DNA of 64,000 nt from Phycisphaerales bacterium (GCA_026982335.1 JALSHH010000014.1:1-64000); one strand, 5' to 3'. Positions 36,455 through 46,714 are shown, counted from the stretch's first letter. Notes: generated by a model from the sequence alone, not told the origin. Program-made: numbers and translations.

Positions 36455-36482
36455 AAAAGAAAAACCCGGCTTCAAAGCCGGG
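36455..36482 (-). terminator. Terminator of the 36.5-37.0 kb gene
   Basis: CCCGGCTT / AAGCCGGG hairpin (36465-36482) followed on the minus strand by TTTTTCTTTTT. It ends the small secreted protein gene just upstream. Confidence 0.85.
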
Positions 36483-36510
36483 CCAATCTCAAAGTGCACA
36501 ACCAGATGCT

Positions 36511-36996
36511 TTAATCGCAATACCCCCCTCCAATCGCTCGCCAAGCTCCATGTCCAAATCGGTGCTTGGCCCGGTGAGGCTTACGATATGAATGTGCTCG
36601 ACGAAGTGAGATCGAAAGTTCGCCATAGAAATTGTCCCAATCAAACCGGGCACGATACCGATCCTGTCGCCATCGTACATGGGGACGATAACGCCCATAG
36701 TCCACCTGAACACACCCGTTGCTGATCCATGCGTGATACCCAGCATCTCGAAACGCCCGGACGATCTGGTGGAGCATCGGACGATCAGAACGGATCCGCG
36801 TGGAATATCCATCAATCCTCAACCACCCTGCGGTCTGCCAGTAATCATGCCGGCATGATTCGGTATGCCGATGCTCACTGCGGTCGTATCCGCGCTCCCG
36901 ATTAGGACCGGCATCGGCAAACGCGCCCCCCCCACCGATCACAATCAGGGCACCGATCAGGGCGACTTTAACGATTTGGTTCGATTGGCATGTCAT
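36511..36996 (-). CDS. Hypothetical secreted basic protein
   Basis: 161 residues. The signal peptide (about 1-28) ends GGGGAFADA. The mature part is rich in R, H, Y and W (HRHTESCRHDYW, YRPHVRWRQDRYRARF) and contains three cysteines. No family is recognised; the RDAGYHAWISNGCVQVDYG stretch looks like a small alpha/beta fold. The ATG has GGAG upstream. A run of eight C (36926-36933) falls in the glycine codons of the signal peptide. Confidence 0.65.
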   Translation of the reverse strand: MTCQSNQIVKVALIGALIVIGGGGAFADAGPNRERGYDRSEHRHTESCRHDYWQTAGWLRIDGYSTRIRSDRPMLHQIVRAFRDAGYHAWISNGCVQVDYGRYRPHVRWRQDRYRARFDWDNFYGELSISLRRAHSYRKPHRAKHRFGHGAWRAIGGGYCD

Positions 36997-37240
36997 TTCA
37001 GGTCTCCTTTATGATGGGCTGAATCACCGCTCAGCCTGCTTGCCAAGAAACCCTGTATGTTGGTGACAGCTGACTTACGACAAAAAATATTTTCTTTCCA
37101 ACCCCCTCTCAGGATTCAAAAACGCCCACACCGAACAAATTTGCTTGGGTTTTGAGGTTTTCTGTCAGTAAATGAGCCACCAATTGGTTGAACAAGGAAA
37201 AGGCTTGGTGCGAACAAGACATCAGCCAATCGGAGGTCAT

Positions 37241-37954
37241 ATGAGCCAGTCACCATTCAAGAACCTGTTCGCTGAGCAAACCAACGCCCAGATCACCACC
37301 ACGATCGTCACCACCTCGTCGCATGACGAACTCTCCCCAATCGAAGCCTCGATCATGGACTGTTGCAATGCGCTCCACGAAGCCCATGATCGGCGTGACC
37401 AGCTCACCATCCGCGAAATCAACGCCCAACTTGAAAAACTCCTCGACCGCTACGATCAAACCGATGGCGAGAACCACCCCAACCCCGCATGGGCACGGGC
37501 CAACCAACGCGCCTTGGCCCTGAGCGCGATGGGTAAAATCGACCAGGCGATTCGGCTCGAACTGACCGCCCTCAAATACGCCGACACTCCACGCCGACTC
37601 GAAATCTCCTATGGCAATCTTGCCGACCGATGCCTGCGCCTAGGCGAAGCTGACCGAGCTGTCGAATTCTTCCTCGATGCGATCAATGCGAACCCTGAAT
37701 CCGTCCCGGTACTCATCACCGGCGCCCATTCGCTCTTTGAAGCCGGGTACATCGAGCAGGCCGACACGATCTTCAAGACCTTCCTCGACAATCCCAAACT
37801 CCTGACCCCAAGCTCCGAACTCGGCGCGTACCTCGATTGTGATGTCCGCACCCGCAATCTGTGCGAACATCTCCCATCGTTGGCAGCCCTCTACACCCGC
37901 TGGATATCCATGAGTTCCCAGTCGTTTAAATCGTCCAAGGGAGACCCACAATGA
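37241..37954 (+). CDS. TPR-like helical protein
   Basis: 237 residues, cytoplasmic (no signal). Helical repeats include ARANQRALALSAMGKIDQAI, YGNLADRCLRLGEADRAVEF and ITGAHSLFEAGYIEQADTIF, typical of tetratricopeptide units at about 90-190. The ATG at 37241 follows GGAGG; an in-frame ATG at 37172 would add 23 residues. The stop overlaps the next start (ATGA), so the two proteins are probably made together and interact. Function unknown. Confidence 0.7.
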   Translation: MSQSPFKNLFAEQTNAQITTTIVTTSSHDELSPIEASIMDCCNALHEAHDRRDQLTIREINAQLEKLLDRYDQTDGENHPNPAWARANQRALALSAMGKIDQAIRLELTALKYADTPRRLEISYGNLADRCLRLGEADRAVEFFLDAINANPESVPVLITGAHSLFEAGYIEQADTIFKTFLDNPKLLTPSSELGAYLDCDVRTRNLCEHLPSLAALYTRWISMSSQSFKSSKGDPQ

Positions 37955-38757
37955 AACCCCAAGACCACGACCAGTTCTGGGACCTCTACGAACGCAACGC
38001 CCGTCAGCCCATCGAACACGCCTGCCTCCGTGCTTCGCGCACCAAGACCGACTCGACGATGGACATCGCCGACATGGTGGCATGGATCGACACCCGCATC
38101 TGGACCATGCTCGAAAAATCGGCTTGGCCAACCTTCCACGATGATCCGACCCCCCAGCAGGCGATCGACCGCATCATCAAGCACAGCTCGACACTGGCCC
38201 GGTGGGCGTATCTGGGCTTGTGCCGATCGCATTTTCGTCGACTTGAAAACCGCGCCAACTACATGGGAGGCATGTCGCGCGCCCAACGCCTCTCACTGGC
38301 ATCCTCGGTCGATACCAAGATCGAGCAGCGCGAAGAACTCGATTCCGCCATTGCATCGCTGCGTAACTCCCTGTCTGCTAACGAGAAACAAAAACTTGCC
38401 GCCTCATGGATCGATAAGGCCGACCGTTCGCGCGTCGCCCTTGTTCTGGGGGCAACCCGTAAAGAAGACGACCGACTCATCACGAAAGTTTCAGGCAACG
38501 CCATGAATGACAACGCCGTCCAGCAAATGCGATCCCGTGCCCGCAAACGCGCCCAAGAAGTCCTCAACGCAGCAAGTAAACTCCCCGTCTACCTGTTTGC
38601 CGGGATACTGATCATCACCATGGCACTGAGTTCCGCTCCAGTCCAAGCTGGCGAACAATCCGGCGGACGGCGTGGCTTGACCCCTCCTGCTGTGGAGCAT
38701 GACGCCAATCAATCCGCCATCGTCCCTGGCGAGCAATCCGGCGGCCGCAAACCATAG
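37951..38757 (+). CDS. Hypothetical protein with C-terminal membrane segment and GEQSGGR repeats
   Basis: 268 residues. The N-terminal 200 residues are helical, charged and have no signal; parts (QFWDLYERNARQPIEHACL; QRLSLASSVDTKIEQREEL) faintly recall sigma-factor or DNA-binding helical proteins, but I cannot assign a family. A single membrane helix (about 210-228, LPVYLFAGILIITMALSS) is followed by a short tail with the heptad GEQSGGR repeated twice, the second at the very end. It overlaps the TPR gene by four bases. Confidence 0.65.
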   Translation: MKPQDHDQFWDLYERNARQPIEHACLRASRTKTDSTMDIADMVAWIDTRIWTMLEKSAWPTFHDDPTPQQAIDRIIKHSSTLARWAYLGLCRSHFRRLENRANYMGGMSRAQRLSLASSVDTKIEQREELDSAIASLRNSLSANEKQKLAASWIDKADRSRVALVLGATRKEDDRLITKVSGNAMNDNAVQQMRSRARKRAQEVLNAASKLPVYLFAGILIITMALSSAPVQAGEQSGGRRGLTPPAVEHDANQSAIVPGEQSGGRKP

Positions 38758-38944
38758 CATCTTTTCCAATCACAAAAAACCACTCCTTTTTTGCATCAGC
38801 ATGGAATATTTTACACTGCGAAGTGGTATACCCGAGCATACCTTGCCCCCCTCTTCGGCGGGTGCAGCGCCGTGTGGTCTGCACTCGCCTTCTTTCTGGG
38901 CATAGTTCTGGGCATCATTTTCTCAGCACCACTTTGAACACCAC

Positions 38945-41900
38945 TCACGCATGAATGATCTTGTTGAGCTGTTCGCGTAATCGCTTGTCCGAGACCTGCA
39001 CCGAAGTCCGAAGCTCTTGGGCAAAAGTCGCCACCCGAAACTCCTCGACCATCCACCGAAGCGTCCAGAACTCCTCGGCAACTTCCGCAGTGTGCGCCCC
39101 CTGGGCCATCAACTCATGAAGGCACTTGGTCCATGCGTACACCCGCTCGCCCATCTTGGCATCACGCTCGGGTCCGATCGTGCGGAGTTTGTTGAGTCGA
39201 ATATCCATCGCCCGCAAGAACCGTGCATAACACCAAAGCCAACGCGTCGGCGTGGTAATCAGCGCGTTGGTCCCAAGAAGCATATCAAGTTGCCCATTCA
39301 TATCGCTGATCGCACCATCCCACGAAGACGGATGCGATTCATCGAGCCGGCCCATCACCCGCATGAGGCTCTCGAATATTTGCATGAGATTTGAAATCAC
39401 CCGATTGGTTTCATTGACCCCATGATCCCATGCTCCGAGCAAACCGAGCTCAAATTCTGCCTTGCTCCGAGGAGTCTCTTGATTATCCGCACAGCACACC
39501 AATCCAACGCGCGTCCAAACGATCGTTTCGAGTTGCCCCGACATCCCGCACGCTGCGGCGAGCATGCTGAGTTTGCGATACCCAGGCAAGTTCTTGAGAC
39601 GCAATCGAAGCTCACGCCGGATTGCCAATCCATAGAGTAATCCAAGTCCCGACCGCGTATGCAGATCCGACTCCCACTGTGTCGCGAGCACTTTGAGGGA
39701 CACAGCGTCGCCTTCGACCATCAATGATGGAAACCCGATGATCTTGGGTGATCCCTTGCGGGAAAACTCGATCCTCTCTGGGAGCGCATCAAAATCCCAC
39801 CCGATCATCCCAGTTCGTTCAATCTCACCGCCTGCTTCTTGAATCACCTGCGTCGCCTGTTGAGCAAACTGACCTTGCAACGCGCCCAGATCACGCGAAG
39901 CATCGAGCGTCTTGCCGTGCTCGTCGATGACTTCGATGCGAGCGAATAGGAACGGATCGAGCTGATCGGCTCGAAAATCCGTAGGTTTGATCGGAATCCC
40001 GGTGCGCTTGGTCAGCACCGTTGCCAGCTGTGCCTCGAGTGACCCACCAGATGATTCAATCACAGGCATAAGTTCAGTTGCAATCTGGTTGGCATCGAAC
40101 TGGCGGCGCAATCTCTTGGGCAATGATCGAACGAGGGCTTCGATCCGCTTGGGGATCAACCCGGGCACCGCCCAATCGACCTGCTGGCGAGTGAGTTGAT
40201 GCAAAGCTGCGACGGAAACGCGGATCGTCGCGCCATCGATGTCTTGCCCCGGCTCGAAGGCATACTTGAGTTTGGACAATGCCCCCGAAACCTCGATTGC
40301 ATCGGGATAGGTTTCAGGCGTGATCTCGGCAGGCGCAAACTCGAGCACATCGGATTGCGTCATCTTGAGTAAACCGGGATTGACTGATTCCATATTCTTC
40401 GTCCACCGATCGAACGCCTTGGCGGAGAAGATATCCTTGGGGAGTTTGGCATCATAGAACGCGAAAAGCGTGTGATGATCAGCGATCAAATCATCTCGGC
40501 GGGCCTTGGCTTGAAGCGTACCGAGCCGGGCGATGAGCTTTCGATTGTGCTTGAGGGCTTTGGACAACGAGCGCATCTGGTCATCGACGAGTGCGTTGTG
40601 GATAAAGATTTCGCGGGCCTTCACCGGGTCGATCGAACCATACTGGATTGTTCTTCGTGGAACAATATCGAGTCCAAAGAGTGTCACCTTTTCGTCCGCA
40701 ATCACCCGTCCTGATGCTTCGTCCCAATGTGGATCGGAATGCGTCTTCTTGATCAGATGCGCCCCGGTTTGTTCGATCCACTTGGGATCAATCGCTGCGA
40801 GCGTGCGTGCATAGACCTTGCTTGTGCGCACAATCTCGGCACACATCACCCACTTGGGTTTGGCACTGAACAGCACCGACCCGGGCGAGATTGAGAACGC
40901 CGAGTTGCGGGCACCCTTGAACTCATGCTTCTCGCCTTTGATGCCAATGTTGGCGAGCAACCCCGCCAGCAGCGCTCGATGCACCGCATCGGGATTATCA
41001 TGTCCCTTCTTGGGGTTGTAGCCTAGCTCGATGCACAAGCCGCGAAGCTGACGATAGATCTCACGCCATTCGTCAAACCTTCGCCCGGAGATATACACCT
41101 TTTCGCACGCCCGCGCGAGTTTGCGCCTGGTGAGCGTCTTGTGCTGATCGTGATACCAATCCCAGAGTTTGATGTACCCAAGAAAGTCTGAACCTTCGAC
41201 CTGAAACTGCGCATGAGCTTCATCCGCTGCATCGCGTTTTTCGTGAGGTCGAACGCGGGGGTCTTGTGCTGACAAAGCCGACGCAATAATCAGCACATCG
41301 TGGAGACATCCTTCATCATTGGCAGCGATGATCATGCGGGCGATGCGCGGATCGACGGGTAGGCGCGCCATCGCTTTGCCGAGTTTGGTGAGTTGTTCTT
41401 TCTCATCGAGCGCACCGAGTTCGTGGAGCGTATCTCGCCCATCGCGCCATTGACGGTTCTCTGGGCGATCGAGGAATGGAAAGGCTTCGGGTTTGCCGAG
41501 TTTGAGATCGACCATCTGCAAGATGACCGATGCGAGGTTCGATCGCAGGAGCTCGGGTTGGGTGAACTCATCGCGGGCGTCGTAATCCGTCTCGTCATAG
41601 AGGCGCACGCACACACCCGAAGCTGTTCGCCCGCATCGCCCCGCCCGCTGATTCGCGCTCGCCTGTGAGATCGCTTCGACCATCAGCCCATGAATCTTGG
41701 TGCGCGGGTTGTAGCGTTTCATCCGTGCCATGCCAGGATCGACGACGGATTTGATGTTGGGCACCGTCAGCGAAGTCTCAGCGACATTGGTCGCGATGAT
41801 AATCCGAGGACGCCCCGATGGTTTGAACACTCGTTGCTGCTCGGCTGCGCTGAGCCGGGCATAGAGCGGGATGATCTCGGTCCCCTCAGGAAGATGATCG

Positions 41901-42829
41901 CGTTTGCGGAGTTCGTGGGCGGTCTGGCGGATTTCGCGTTCACCGGGCATGAAGATGAGCACATCGTCATGGCGTTCGTTGACGAGTTGTGTCGCGGCGT
42001 ACGACGCAGCCTCGTCGATCCGCATCCCGGTGTTCACAAGCTCGGTCTCGTAGCGTATTTCAACGGGGTAAGTCCGCCCGGAAACTTCGATGACCGGTGC
42101 GAGGGCGTGAATCGTTCCAAAATGCTCTGCAAACCGATCCGCATCAATCGTCGCCGAGGTGATGATCAGTTTGAGATCACGCCGAGCCTGGAGCAATCGG
42201 TGCATGTATCCGAGAAGAAAATCGATATTGAGTGATCGTTCGTGGGCTTCGTCGATGATGATCGCATCGTACTGACGGAGTTTGGGGTCGCGGCGAGTCT
42301 CGGCAAGAAGAATGCCATCGGTCATCACCTTGACGAGCGCCTTTTCACTTGTTGAATCCGAAAAGCGAATCTTCGTCCCGATCTGCTCGCCGACCTTGAC
42401 ATTGAGTTCGTCCGCGATGCGCGCCGCGACTGATCGCGCGGCGATGCGCCGGGGCTGGGTGTGCCCGATCAATGCCCCAACTCCAAGCCCGATCTCCAAA
42501 CACATCTTGGGAAGCTGGGTCGTTTTGCCCGAGCCTGTTTCGCCACAGACGATCGTCACTTGATTCTTACGGATTGTGTCGATGATCTCCTCTCGCCGGG
42601 CGCTGACGGGGAGTTCTTCTGGGTACGAAATCGTCGGCATCGTCCGCTTGCGCATTTTGTAATGCTCAATCGCCTCTTCGAGGTCGCGTTTGATTGATGC
42701 TTCGACCTTGGCGCGATGATCGGGGTTCTTCGACCGACTCAACCCTCTCAGACGACTGATATACAGCCCACGCCTCCCCGGCGGGCAGGCTTGGATCAAA
42801 GCGTCAAAGTTGATTTCGGTCTTACTCAC
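38945..42829 (-). CDS. hrpA: ATP-dependent RNA helicase HrpA
   Basis: 1294 residues, the full HrpA length. DEAH helicase core: Walker A GETGSGKTT (96-104), DEAHERSLN, SATID, NVAETSLTVP and QRAGRCGR; then the HA2/OB-fold region and the long DUF3418 C-terminal region typical of HrpA. Related enzymes act in mRNA turnover and stalled-ribosome handling. The start codon is GTG at 42829, four bases from the stop of the upstream btpA-like gene, so they are probably cotranscribed. Confidence 0.95.
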   Translation of the reverse strand: MSKTEINFDALIQACPPGRRGLYISRLRGLSRSKNPDHRAKVEASIKRDLEEAIEHYKMRKRTMPTISYPEELPVSARREEIIDTIRKNQVTIVCGETGSGKTTQLPKMCLEIGLGVGALIGHTQPRRIAARSVAARIADELNVKVGEQIGTKIRFSDSTSEKALVKVMTDGILLAETRRDPKLRQYDAIIIDEAHERSLNIDFLLGYMHRLLQARRDLKLIITSATIDADRFAEHFGTIHALAPVIEVSGRTYPVEIRYETELVNTGMRIDEAASYAATQLVNERHDDVLIFMPGEREIRQTAHELRKRDHLPEGTEIIPLYARLSAAEQQRVFKPSGRPRIIIATNVAETSLTVPNIKSVVDPGMARMKRYNPRTKIHGLMVEAISQASANQRAGRCGRTASGVCVRLYDETDYDARDEFTQPELLRSNLASVILQMVDLKLGKPEAFPFLDRPENRQWRDGRDTLHELGALDEKEQLTKLGKAMARLPVDPRIARMIIAANDEGCLHDVLIIASALSAQDPRVRPHEKRDAADEAHAQFQVEGSDFLGYIKLWDWYHDQHKTLTRRKLARACEKVYISGRRFDEWREIYRQLRGLCIELGYNPKKGHDNPDAVHRALLAGLLANIGIKGEKHEFKGARNSAFSISPGSVLFSAKPKWVMCAEIVRTSKVYARTLAAIDPKWIEQTGAHLIKKTHSDPHWDEASGRVIADEKVTLFGLDIVPRRTIQYGSIDPVKAREIFIHNALVDDQMRSLSKALKHNRKLIARLGTLQAKARRDDLIADHHTLFAFYDAKLPKDIFSAKAFDRWTKNMESVNPGLLKMTQSDVLEFAPAEITPETYPDAIEVSGALSKLKYAFEPGQDIDGATIRVSVAALHQLTRQQVDWAVPGLIPKRIEALVRSLPKRLRRQFDANQIATELMPVIESSGGSLEAQLATVLTKRTGIPIKPTDFRADQLDPFLFARIEVIDEHGKTLDASRDLGALQGQFAQQATQVIQEAGGEIERTGMIGWDFDALPERIEFSRKGSPKIIGFPSLMVEGDAVSLKVLATQWESDLHTRSGLGLLYGLAIRRELRLRLKNLPGYRKLSMLAAACGMSGQLETIVWTRVGLVCCADNQETPRSKAEFELGLLGAWDHGVNETNRVISNLMQIFESLMRVMGRLDESHPSSWDGAISDMNGQLDMLLGTNALITTPTRWLWCYARFLRAMDIRLNKLRTIGPERDAKMGERVYAWTKCLHELMAQGAHTAEVAEEFWTLRWMVEEFRVATFAQELRTSVQVSDKRLREQLNKIIHA

Positions 42830-42832
42830 CTA

Positions 42833-43645
42833 TCACCCACGAAGTGCATCGACCATCTGCTTGGCCCGCGATTCATCGACCGCATTCTTCCAGAACCCAT
42901 CCACCTTGATCCACGATCCGACAATCAGTGCGTCGGCATACGCACTCAATGCTCCTGCATTCTCAGGTGTCACGCCCGACCCCACCAACACCGGCAGCTT
43001 GGTCGCACTGCGTACGGCTTTGACCTCATCGAGTTCCGTCGGCTTACCCGTAGACAACCCCGTCACCACAAACCCATCGGCCCCGAAGAACTCCCCCGCA
43101 TGAGCAAATTCAGCGATATCAATATCGCCTGTGATCGCGTGCGAGGCGTGCTTCTTCTTGATGTCGCAGAAAATTTTGATGTCTTCCGCACCGATTGACT
43201 TGCGATAGCGCAGCAACCCACCCGCTTCCGCTTTAGCGAGCAATCCTTCATCGGCGACATGAGCAAACACAAAGTTCTCGCATCGGATGAAAGAGCTTCC
43301 GGTTGAGTGGGACACCGCCAGAGCGTGCCTGTTGCCACCGGACAAAATCTGGACGCCGACGGGAATCGACACCGCCCCCTTGACTGCATGAACCATCCGC
43401 GTCATTGCAGCGACAATCTCTGGACCGAGTTCATTGCCATGGACATAGGGTGCATCGTGCATGTTCTCGACAATGATCGCGTCGAACCCGGCCTGCTCGA
43501 TCTGCTTGGCTTCGAGGACCGCCTGGGCGACGAGTTCCTCGACCGATTGTGAGCCATAAGGCGTCCCGGGGAGGGCACCGACATGGACCATCCCGATGAG
43601 CCCGGTGTCGATATTGGGGATGATCTGGGCAAGGTTTGCGTGCAT
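42833..43645 (-). CDS. BtpA/SgcQ family TIM-barrel protein
   Basis: 270 residues. Signatures of the BtpA family: TGLIGMVHVGALPGTPYGSQSV, AIIVENMHDAPY and DGFVVTGLSTGKP. The name comes from a cyanobacterial photosystem I biogenesis factor, but in non-photosynthetic bacteria these are uncharacterised phosphate-binding TIM barrels. The ATG at 43645 is preferred because homologues begin with the short lead into IDTGLIGMVH; the upstream open frame is probably not translated. Confidence 0.85.
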   Translation of the reverse strand: MHANLAQIIPNIDTGLIGMVHVGALPGTPYGSQSVEELVAQAVLEAKQIEQAGFDAIIVENMHDAPYVHGNELGPEIVAAMTRMVHAVKGAVSIPVGVQILSGGNRHALAVSHSTGSSFIRCENFVFAHVADEGLLAKAEAGGLLRYRKSIGAEDIKIFCDIKKKHASHAITGDIDIAEFAHAGEFFGADGFVVTGLSTGKPTELDEVKAVRSATKLPVLVGSGVTPENAGALSAYADALIVGSWIKVDGFWKNAVDESRAKQMVDALRG

Positions 43646-43805
43646 GGGTGTGTTCTCGTGCAATGAGGTGCTCAATCGTATCTCAAATCGTTGATTTCGG
43701 GAGTGAAGGGTTGTGCCGGGGTCCGCTTTGGCATAGGTTATGTGTCCAATCTTAGAGCTCTCGGTCCGCCCAAACATGGGCCTCTGCAAAGGATATCCGA
43801 ACCCT

Positions 43806-45386
43806 ATGGCTAAAAAACAATACCTCACCACCCCTGATCCCAAAGAGACCCGATTTCCCAAAGGCGTGCCTTTCATCATTGGAAATGAACTGGCCGAGCG
43901 GTTTAGTTTTTATGGGATGAAGGGAATTTTGGTCATCTTTATGACCACCTACCTGCTTGGCGCTGACGGCCAACTCAACACCATGAACCGCGAAGAGGCG
44001 ATGACTGTCTACCACCTCTTTACGACCAGCGCGTATTTTTTCCCAATCATCGGTGCCCTCATTGCTGATATCTTCCTTGGGAAATACCGAACCATTCTCT
44101 GGCTCAGCCTGCTTTATTGTGTTGGACATGCCAGTTTGGCGGTGATGGATATCGCACCACACGCACTGGGAATCGGCATGAAACCATTTCTCTTTGCCGG
44201 ATTGGCATTGATTGCAATGGGTTCTGGCGCGATCAAGCCTTGTGTTTCTGCCCATGTCGGCGATCAGTTTGGCACGGGCAATAAACACATGCTCACGAAG
44301 GTTTTCAACTGGTTTTACTTCTCGATCAATATTGGTGCTGCGACTTCGATGATCCTCACCCCGTATCTACTTGCCGAGGTTGGTCCTTGGTTGGCCTTTG
44401 GACTCCCGGGCGCCTTGATGGGTATTGCAACCCTCTTGTTCTGGATGGGACGAAATGTTTTTGTCCATGTGCCAGCCGCCGGGCTCGATGCCTTCGTCAA
44501 AGAGACCTTCAGTCCCGATGGCAAACGGGCTATCATTAACCTCATTCCACTCTTCCTGATCTTCGTCCCTGTATTCTGGGCAATCTTTGATCAAACAGGA
44601 TCCTCTTGGGTCTTACAAACAGAACAAATGAATCGTGAGTTCCTTGGGCACAACTGGCTCCCTTCACAAGTTCAGGCAATCAATCCGGTATTGATTCTCA
44701 TTGGAATTCCCTTATTCACTTATGTACTTTACCCTCTGGGCGACAAAATATGGCTACTCACGCCGCTACGCAAGGTTGGGATTGGGTTTGTGATTACCGC
44801 TGGCGCCTTTGCACTCTCCGCACTGATTGAGACATGGATTGTTGCCAAATCTGCATCGGTTATCGCCGCCATGTGGACCGACCTTGGCACCAGTGCCACT
44901 GCAGGCTTAACCATGCCAACGAAAATGGGCGACATGCTCCAGATCGTCAAGGAGATGGGCTGGACACCCGAACAGATTGCTCCATATCTCACCGAGATGC
45001 CCAGCATTGGATGGCAGTTCCTCGCCTACATCATCATCACCGCAGGAGAAATTCTCGTCTCAATCGTGTGCTTGGAGTTTGCCTATACACAAAGCCCCAA
45101 GAAGATTAAAAGTTTCGTCATGGGCATCTACATGCTTGGCATCTCGCTGGGCAACCTCTATGTTGCTGGTGTGAACTTTATCATGGATTTGACAAGAGAT
45201 GCTGACGGAAACACCCCACTCGATGGGCCCAACTACTACTGGTTCTTTTCAGGGCTCATGATCGCCACCACCATCATCTACATCATCTACACGCAGTTCT
45301 ACAAAGGCAAAACTTTTATCCAAGGCGAGGATGACGAGGCCTTGATCGAAGCGGAATCCGAAGCAGAAGGAACCGAGACTCGATAA
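43806..45386 (+). CDS. POT/PTR-family proton-coupled oligopeptide transporter
   Basis: 526 residues with about 12-14 membrane helices. PTR2 signatures: IIGNELAERFSFYGMKGIL near the N-terminus (E-R-F-Y-type proton site), ALIADIFLGKYRTI, and FNWFYFSINIGAATS. It imports di- or tripeptides with protons. The ATG at 43806 removes a 22-residue lead. A terminator follows. Together with the tricorn and M16 proteases it points to peptide use as a nutrient. Confidence 0.9.
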   Translation: MAKKQYLTTPDPKETRFPKGVPFIIGNELAERFSFYGMKGILVIFMTTYLLGADGQLNTMNREEAMTVYHLFTTSAYFFPIIGALIADIFLGKYRTILWLSLLYCVGHASLAVMDIAPHALGIGMKPFLFAGLALIAMGSGAIKPCVSAHVGDQFGTGNKHMLTKVFNWFYFSINIGAATSMILTPYLLAEVGPWLAFGLPGALMGIATLLFWMGRNVFVHVPAAGLDAFVKETFSPDGKRAIINLIPLFLIFVPVFWAIFDQTGSSWVLQTEQMNREFLGHNWLPSQVQAINPVLILIGIPLFTYVLYPLGDKIWLLTPLRKVGIGFVITAGAFALSALIETWIVAKSASVIAAMWTDLGTSATAGLTMPTKMGDMLQIVKEMGWTPEQIAPYLTEMPSIGWQFLAYIIITAGEILVSIVCLEFAYTQSPKKIKSFVMGIYMLGISLGNLYVAGVNFIMDLTRDADGNTPLDGPNYYWFFSGLMIATTIIYIIYTQFYKGKTFIQGEDDEALIEAESEAEGTETR

Positions 45387-45408
45387 CCCAAAGCCTCCCC
45401 ACACACAA

Positions 45409-45439
45409 ACACCCCATGCATCTGCATGGGGTGTTTTTT
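45409..45439 (+). terminator. Terminator of the peptide transporter gene
   Basis: A 12-bp stem (45409-45420 with 45423-45434) followed by a T-run; it lies 22 bp past the stop. Confidence 0.9.
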
Positions 45440-45462
45440 ATCGATTCAAAGAACCATCGTTG

Positions 45463-46170
45463 CTATACATCCATATTGGGGAAAAAGAGTGACCAGAATA
45501 TTTCGGTGATTGCTTCGATCGAGACTCTTGCCCAGTCGAAGATGATGAGCCCACCGAAGATGAAGAAGATAATCAGCACGCCGAGCCCGACCCATCGTCC
45601 GTTCTCCGAGAGCATCACCCGTCGATAGCTGGGCATCACATCCATCAGAATCCGCCCGCCATCGAGCGGGGGCACAGGCAAGAGGTTGAACAGCATCAAC
45701 ACGATGTTGAGCATCGCGCCCAGATGGAGAAAAGTCTTCATATTGGTCGCGAGCGGATCGGCGATCGTCACCGATGAGATCAACTGCCCCTCACACAAGG
45801 GCACCCAGAACATCAGCCCAATCAACGCAATCGTCGCCAGCGCAAGGTTCATCAAAGGCCCAGCAAGCGAAACAATCGCGTCGGCATATCGCCCGCGGAG
45901 TTTGCCCGGATTGACGGGCATCATGCCCCAGGCGATCCCGATGAACACGAACATCAACAGCGAATACGGGCCCATGTGAACCATCGGGTTCCAGGTCATG
46001 TGCCCAGCGAGCCTTGGCGTATCGTCGCCGAGTTTGATCGCGGTCCATCCGTGTGCAAGTTCATGGAGGCAGATGGAGAAGACCACCCAGACCGTCCATG
46101 AAACAACCCACACCTGGCCGTTGATGTCGGGATTGTTGAGCAAGCTCGTAATCCACCATCCACCACCCAT
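45463..46170 (-). CDS. Site-2 protease family membrane metalloprotease (M50)
   Basis: 235 residues with about 6 hydrophobic segments. The zinc motif HELAH is at 36-40 and the second motif LLPVPPLDGG in a later helix supplies the third ligand Asp. It is the compact form, without PDZ domains, common in many bacteria and of unknown substrate; it could release membrane-anchored regulators. AGGAG precedes the ATG. It is 40 bp downstream of rplT on the same strand. Confidence 0.88.
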   Translation of the reverse strand: MGGGWWITSLLNNPDINGQVWVVSWTVWVVFSICLHELAHGWTAIKLGDDTPRLAGHMTWNPMVHMGPYSLLMFVFIGIAWGMMPVNPGKLRGRYADAIVSLAGPLMNLALATIALIGLMFWVPLCEGQLISSVTIADPLATNMKTFLHLGAMLNIVLMLFNLLPVPPLDGGRILMDVMPSYRRVMLSENGRWVGLGVLIIFFIFGGLIIFDWARVSIEAITEIFWSLFFPNMDV

Positions 46171-46209
46171 GTGTGGGCTCCTTGTACATGTTGAGTTATT
46201 CGCTCAGAT

Positions 46210-46584
46210 TTAGGCTTTGGCGGGAACTGCCGAAGTCGCAGCGGTTGCTTGCTCGACGAGTTTGTCAAAAAGCTTTGGATCCTCGATGGCAATCTGCGAG
46301 ATCATCTTGCGGTTGAGGTTGTTGCCGCTGAGCTTGAGCCCGTTGATGAACAACGAGTAGCGTGTCCCACGCATCTTGCAGGCAGCGGTGATCCGGGTGA
46401 TCCAGAGCTTGCGCATCTCGCGCTTGAGTGCCCGACGGTCACGGAATGCGTAGCACCCAGCGCGGCGGACTGCGATCTTGGCCTGATATTTATGACGGCT
46501 CTTGGAGCCGAAATAACCTCTGGCCTGACGGAGAATCTTTTTACGGGCTTTGGTGCGTGCAGCACCTTTACGGACGCGTGGCAT
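46210..46584 (-). CDS. rplT: 50S ribosomal protein L20
   Basis: 124 residues; starts MPRVRKGAARTKARKKIL and contains ARGYFGSKSRHKYQ and RRALKREMRKLWI, all diagnostic of L20, with a short A/T-rich tail. It binds 23S rRNA early in 50S assembly. It lies 131 bp downstream of rpmI in the normal gene order. Confidence 0.97.
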   Translation of the reverse strand: MPRVRKGAARTKARKKILRQARGYFGSKSRHKYQAKIAVRRAGCYAFRDRRALKREMRKLWITRITAACKMRGTRYSLFINGLKLSGNNLNRKMISQIAIEDPKLFDKLVEQATAATSAVPAKA

Positions 46585-46714
46585 GGTTCATGCTCCAAGT
46601 TTGTCTGACGGAGATCGGATATCTTTTATCAAAAGTCCGATTCTTGATCCCGGCAAACGGGGATGGTTGACCCGAATCGACAACTCGTCGATTCGATAAG
46701 TAAACAAATTTGAT

